A stretch of DNA of 7,548 bases from Verrucomicrobiia bacterium (lineage in GTDB: Bacteria > Verrucomicrobiota > Verrucomicrobiia > Verrucomicrobiales > Akkermansiaceae): contig CANHKJ010000144.1 in assembly GCA_947460915.1 (NCBI GenBank), positions 1 through 7,548 on the forward strand, given 5' to 3'. A program made the position numbers and the translations under genes. This document shows, piece after piece, positions 6,555-7,548 of the stretch. Under the pieces are notes generated by a model. The model was not told the DNA's origin and searched no databases. It saw nothing but the letters and a program-made list of their open reading frames with translations. Numbering within the stretch: position 1 is the first letter of the stretch; the number at the start of each line of letters is the position of its first letter.

Positions 6555-6571
6555 GTTGGCGAGACGCCAAC
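6555..6571 (+). promoter_or_regulatory. Perfect 7-bp hairpin 24 nt ahead of the antitoxin-like start
   Basis: GTTGGCG and CGCCAAC are exact reverse complements with an AGA loop. The hairpin lies inside the last codons of the toxin-like remnant and just upstream of the small gene. It could influence expression of that gene, act as a binding site, or be part of an interspersed repeat. A GC-rich 7-bp stem with a 3-nt loop is stable enough to notice. Confidence 0.45.
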
Positions 6572-6582
6572 GCTCATAGAAT

Positions 6583-6590
6583 GGGGGGAA
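6583..6590 (+). promoter_or_regulatory. Purine-rich ribosome binding site for the antitoxin-like gene
   Basis: GGGGGGAA ends 5 nt before ATG 6596. This spacing favours ATG 6596 over the in-frame ATG at 6581, which overlaps the purine tract itself. It is one of the few plausible Shine-Dalgarno sequences in the window. Confidence 0.5.
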
Positions 6591-6595
6591 AACGA

Positions 6596-6793
6596 ATGAA
6601 AACCAAAGACATCAGCCAAGCCAAAGATCAAGACTTGCGGACATCCATGGCCGCCCTGCAACGTGCCGCTGAATCAGCACGCAAGACAGCGATCCAGACC
6701 GACACCGCGATCGTGGTCAAGCGAGACGGCAAGTTGGTTCGTATCTCCGCGCAAGAGTTGCGGAAAACCACTGCCTCCCTACCAGAATCATGA
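6596..6793 (+). CDS. Small antitoxin-like protein, intact reading frame
   Basis: The gene encodes 65 residues from ATG 6596, chosen because it overlaps the upstream stop as ATGA and has a purine tract at the right distance. The product begins MKTKDISQAKDQDL. A predicted amphipathic helix follows (RTSMAALQRAAESARKTAIQ), then a short strand-turn-strand (TDTAIVVKRDGKLVRIS), and it ends in a charged helix. Small proteins with this Ala-rich helix followed by IVV-x-x-DGK are found beside toxin genes, so an antitoxin or small partner role is likely, though I cannot name the family. The upstream toxin-like gene survives only as its C-terminus. The downstream frame, which overlaps by ATGA, is a broken hsdM. 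The small gene is thus the only unbroken member of its cassette. Whether it is still expressed cannot be told from the sequence. It has no frameshift or stop, which may reflect short length and not selection. Confidence 0.6.
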   Translation: MKTKDISQAKDQDLRTSMAALQRAAESARKTAIQTDTAIVVKRDGKLVRISAQELRKTTASLPES

Positions 6794-6852
6794 CCGACAC
6801 CAACCAGAAAGAAATAGGCAACACGCTCTAGAGTATCGCCGACCAACTGCGT
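6790..6852 (+). pseudogene. N-terminal remnant of type I restriction methyltransferase hsdM, nonsense-mutated
   Basis: From ATG 6790 the codons read MTDTNQKEIGNTL, then TAG at 6829-6831, then SIADQLR. In the HsdM family this N-terminus is typically NQKELGNTLW-IADQLRGAMN, leading into the methylase helical domain. The stop therefore sits where Trp is expected, and a single G-to-A change (TGG to TAG) explains it. After Arg the match ends and unrelated sequence follows, so nearly all of the roughly 500-residue protein is missing, including the SAM-binding and NPPF/NPPY motifs. No hsdS or hsdR sequence is visible. The ATG overlaps the stop of the small antitoxin-like gene as ATGA, which indicates these genes were once one transcription unit. 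In life HsdM methylates adenines at the recognition site of a type I restriction system. This fragment cannot do so. Confidence 0.75.
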
Positions 6853-6868
6853 CTTTCTGACCCACCCC
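6848..6868 (+). repeat. Isolated 21-bp unit related to the end of the minisatellite
   Basis: The 21 bases begin TGCGTCTTTCTGACC and match the degenerate last unit of the minisatellite (7405-7425, beginning TGCGTCTTTCCGAAC) at 18 of 21 positions. The unit starts exactly where similarity to hsdM ends, the two sharing the bases CTGCGT. Confidence 0.6.
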
Positions 6869-6970
6869 GCAAAATTTCTTCCGCGCCAACGGTGCAAGCA
6901 CCCGATAGCCCTGCGCAACGCGCTGGGGTATTGCGACAAAAATCACCAAAAGCCCTGAAAGGGCGCGACT
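6869..6970. other. Non-coding spacer between hsdM remnant and right direct repeat
   Basis: I see no gene here. It contains a GCCCT-GAA-AGGGC hairpin (6952-6964) directly before the right copy of the direct repeat. Frames on either strand across this stretch have no recognisable protein features. Confidence 0.4.
6952..6964. repeat. Short hairpin, 5-bp stem
   Basis: GCCCT and AGGGC pair around a GAA loop, seven bases before the right direct repeat. The stem is GC-rich but no T-tract follows on either strand close enough to call a terminator. Confidence 0.4.
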
Positions 6971-7050
6971 CCCACCACTTTCTGTTGCCCCCTATGAATT
7001 ACTCCTTCGGTTTCTTGCTGGCTTTGCGCTTGAGCCCGCTGGCCCGCTCG
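6971..7050. repeat. Diverged direct repeat, right copy
   Basis: This is the partner of 6405-6484, same orientation, about 80 percent identical by hand alignment. It begins CCCACCACTTTC and continues into the C-terminal codons of a minus-strand protein. Unlike the left copy, the protein similarity runs on past the repeat, as far as about 7082. Confidence 0.75.
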
Positions 7051-7100
7051 CTGCGGGTGACGTAGCCCATGGCACGATACATCGCGCTGTGCGAGCTACC
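6999..7100 (-). pseudogene. C-terminal fragment of an unidentified minus-strand protein
   Basis: Reading the minus strand from 7100 down to the TAA at 7001-6999 gives 33 codons. They include AMYRAMGYVTRSERASGLKR and a basic tail KASKKPKE. A TAG (7103-7101) lies directly upstream, and the first six codons already lie largely in minisatellite DNA. The same basic C-terminus, RATGLKCKTGKKT, is encoded at the left direct repeat, so two relics of one protein family are present. I do not recognise the family. The Lys/Arg-rich end would suit a nucleic-acid-binding protein, but that is a guess. The body of the gene has apparently been replaced by the 21-bp repeat array. Confidence 0.5.
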
Positions 7101-7404
7101 CTAAAACGCGTGCGAGTTAGCCTAAAACGCGTGTGAGCTACCTTCCCGAGCGTGCGAGCTACCCTCCTGAGCGTGCGAGCTACCCTCCCGAGCGTGCGAG
7201 CTACCTTCCCAAGCGTGCGAGCTATCCTTCCAAGCTTGCGAGCTATCTTCCCAAGCGTGTGATCTTCCCTCCCGAGCGTACGAGCTACCTTCCCAAGCGT
7301 GCGATCTTCCCTCCCGAGCGTGCGATCTTCCCTCCTGAGCGTGCGATCTTCCCTCCCGAGCGTGCGAGCTACCTTCCCAAGCGTGCGAGCTATCCTCCCA
7401 AGCC
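7090..7404. repeat. 21-bp minisatellite, 15 units
   Basis: Fifteen units of exactly 21 bases fill 315 bases without a single indel. Units start TGCGAGCTACC or TGCGATCTTCC and end CCCGAGCG or CCCAAGCG. The first two (7090-7131) have a different end, CTAAAACGCG. The GATCTTCC type occupies units starting at 7258, 7300, 7321 and 7342; the units at 7300 and 7342 are identical, as are those at 7195 and 7363. A degenerate sixteenth unit follows at 7405-7425. Because 21 is a multiple of three, the minus strand has a frame open through the array (7122-7436) that would give a heptapeptide repeat of the type HA-W/R/Q-EG-S/R-S. I regard that frame as a by-product of the repeat. Confidence 0.92.
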
Positions 7405-7430
7405 TGCGTCTTTCCGAACCACCCTGTGCC

Positions 7431-7548
7431 GCTCACTGCTCACTGCTCACTGCTCACTGCTCACTGCTCACTGCTCACTGCTCACTGCTCACTGCTCACT
7501 GCTCACTGCTCACTGCTCACTGCTCACTGCTCACTGCTCACTGCTCAC
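7431..7548. repeat. Pure 7-bp tandem repeat (GCTCACT), running off the window
   Basis: From 7431 to the last base the sequence is uninterrupted GCTCACT, almost 17 units (118 bases) with no mismatch. The array continues beyond the window, so its true length is unknown. Perfect identity implies recent expansion or ongoing slippage. A decayed version of the same heptamer lies at 422-456. Confidence 0.95.

Larger units (their letters stand above)
6480..6599 (+). pseudogene. C-terminal remnant of a Zeta-toxin-like P-loop kinase
   Basis: In frame from 6480 to TGA at 6597-6599 the sequence reads RFTAGLHNLEEAYKSVVDTW, then AKYDN, a short VGETP turn, and an end in LIEWGENE. This resembles the C-terminus of Zeta-toxin-family kinases, where an R-x-x-x-G-x-x-N-hydrophobic segment is followed about 15 residues later by a W-x-x-Y/F-D-N-S motif. 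The family phosphorylates UDP-sugar precursors of peptidoglycan or related targets. Only about 39 residues remain of a usual 190-280. The P-loop and catalytic Asp are gone and there is no start codon, so the fragment cannot be an active kinase. Its stop overlaps the next gene's ATG as ATGA, which suggests an originally coupled pair. The family call is from motif memory and is moderately sure. Confidence 0.6.

Noticed and set aside
6628..6939. 103-codon minus-strand frame
   Set aside because: It is antisense to the antitoxin-like gene and the hsdM remnant, both of which make better sense on the + strand.
6405..7050. Insertion sequence bounded by terminal repeats
   Set aside because: The repeats are direct, diverged and coding-like. 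No transposase and no inverted ends are visible between them.
7122..7436. 104-codon minus-strand frame encoding heptapeptide repeats
   Set aside because: It is open because the 21-bp unit is a multiple of three without a stop. The only start is a GTG at the edge of the heptamer array. I kept it as a question under the minisatellite and did not call a gene.
7090..7548. CRISPR array
   Set aside because: The 21-bp and 7-bp repeats are directly head to tail with no unique spacers, and no cas-like gene is in the window.

Overview
The window is bacterial chromosome of moderate GC content. It reads as three zones: the end of a housekeeping gene, an intact drug-efflux-type operon, and a decayed accessory zone full of repeats. 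The gene styles would fit Verrucomicrobiota or a neighbouring Gram-negative phylum. They include a HisC C-terminus, a lipoprotein OMF followed by MacA/MacB-like genes, decayed intergenic repeat words, and a type I restriction start beside a small antitoxin-like gene. No rRNA or other phylogenetic marker is present, so this is only a weak inference. The outer-membrane factor and the lipoprotein-type signal peptides do support a diderm envelope.

Positions 2-343 hold the C-terminal third of histidinol-phosphate aminotransferase, followed at 355-373 by a hairpin that could end its transcript. Positions 344-874 contain no intact gene. They hold a degenerate 7-bp repeat (422-456), two more hairpins, and a C-terminal remnant of a PhnW-type 2-aminoethylphosphonate aminotransferase (577-765) that has no start codon and no body.

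Positions 875-6001 are the functional core: five genes on the + strand with almost no space between them. They are a small Tyr/Gly-rich putative lipoprotein with a C-terminal Asp-Arg-x repeat, a TolC/NodT-type outer-membrane lipoprotein, a MacA-like periplasmic adaptor, a MacB-type ABC ATPase and a MacB-type permease. The last three are linked by two ATGA stop/start overlaps. Together they should form a tripartite ABC efflux pump across both membranes. The substrate cannot be read from the sequence.

Positions 6002-7548 are accessory debris. First come decayed intergenic repeat words (6002-6404). Next are two diverged direct repeats (6405-6484 and 6971-7050), each carrying the C-terminal codons of the same unidentified minus-strand protein. 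Between them lies a broken cassette: the C-terminus of a Zeta-toxin-like kinase, an intact 65-codon antitoxin-like gene, and the first 21 codons of a type I restriction methyltransferase (hsdM) with a TAG where the family normally has Trp. Consecutive reading frames overlap by ATGA. A 15-unit, 21-bp minisatellite (7090-7404) and a pure 7-bp microsatellite (7431 to the window edge) close the window.

The efflux operon is ordinary in type. The part most worth a second look is the decayed toxin-antitoxin/restriction cassette and the repeats that bound it. I see no evidence for a complete novel system in this window.
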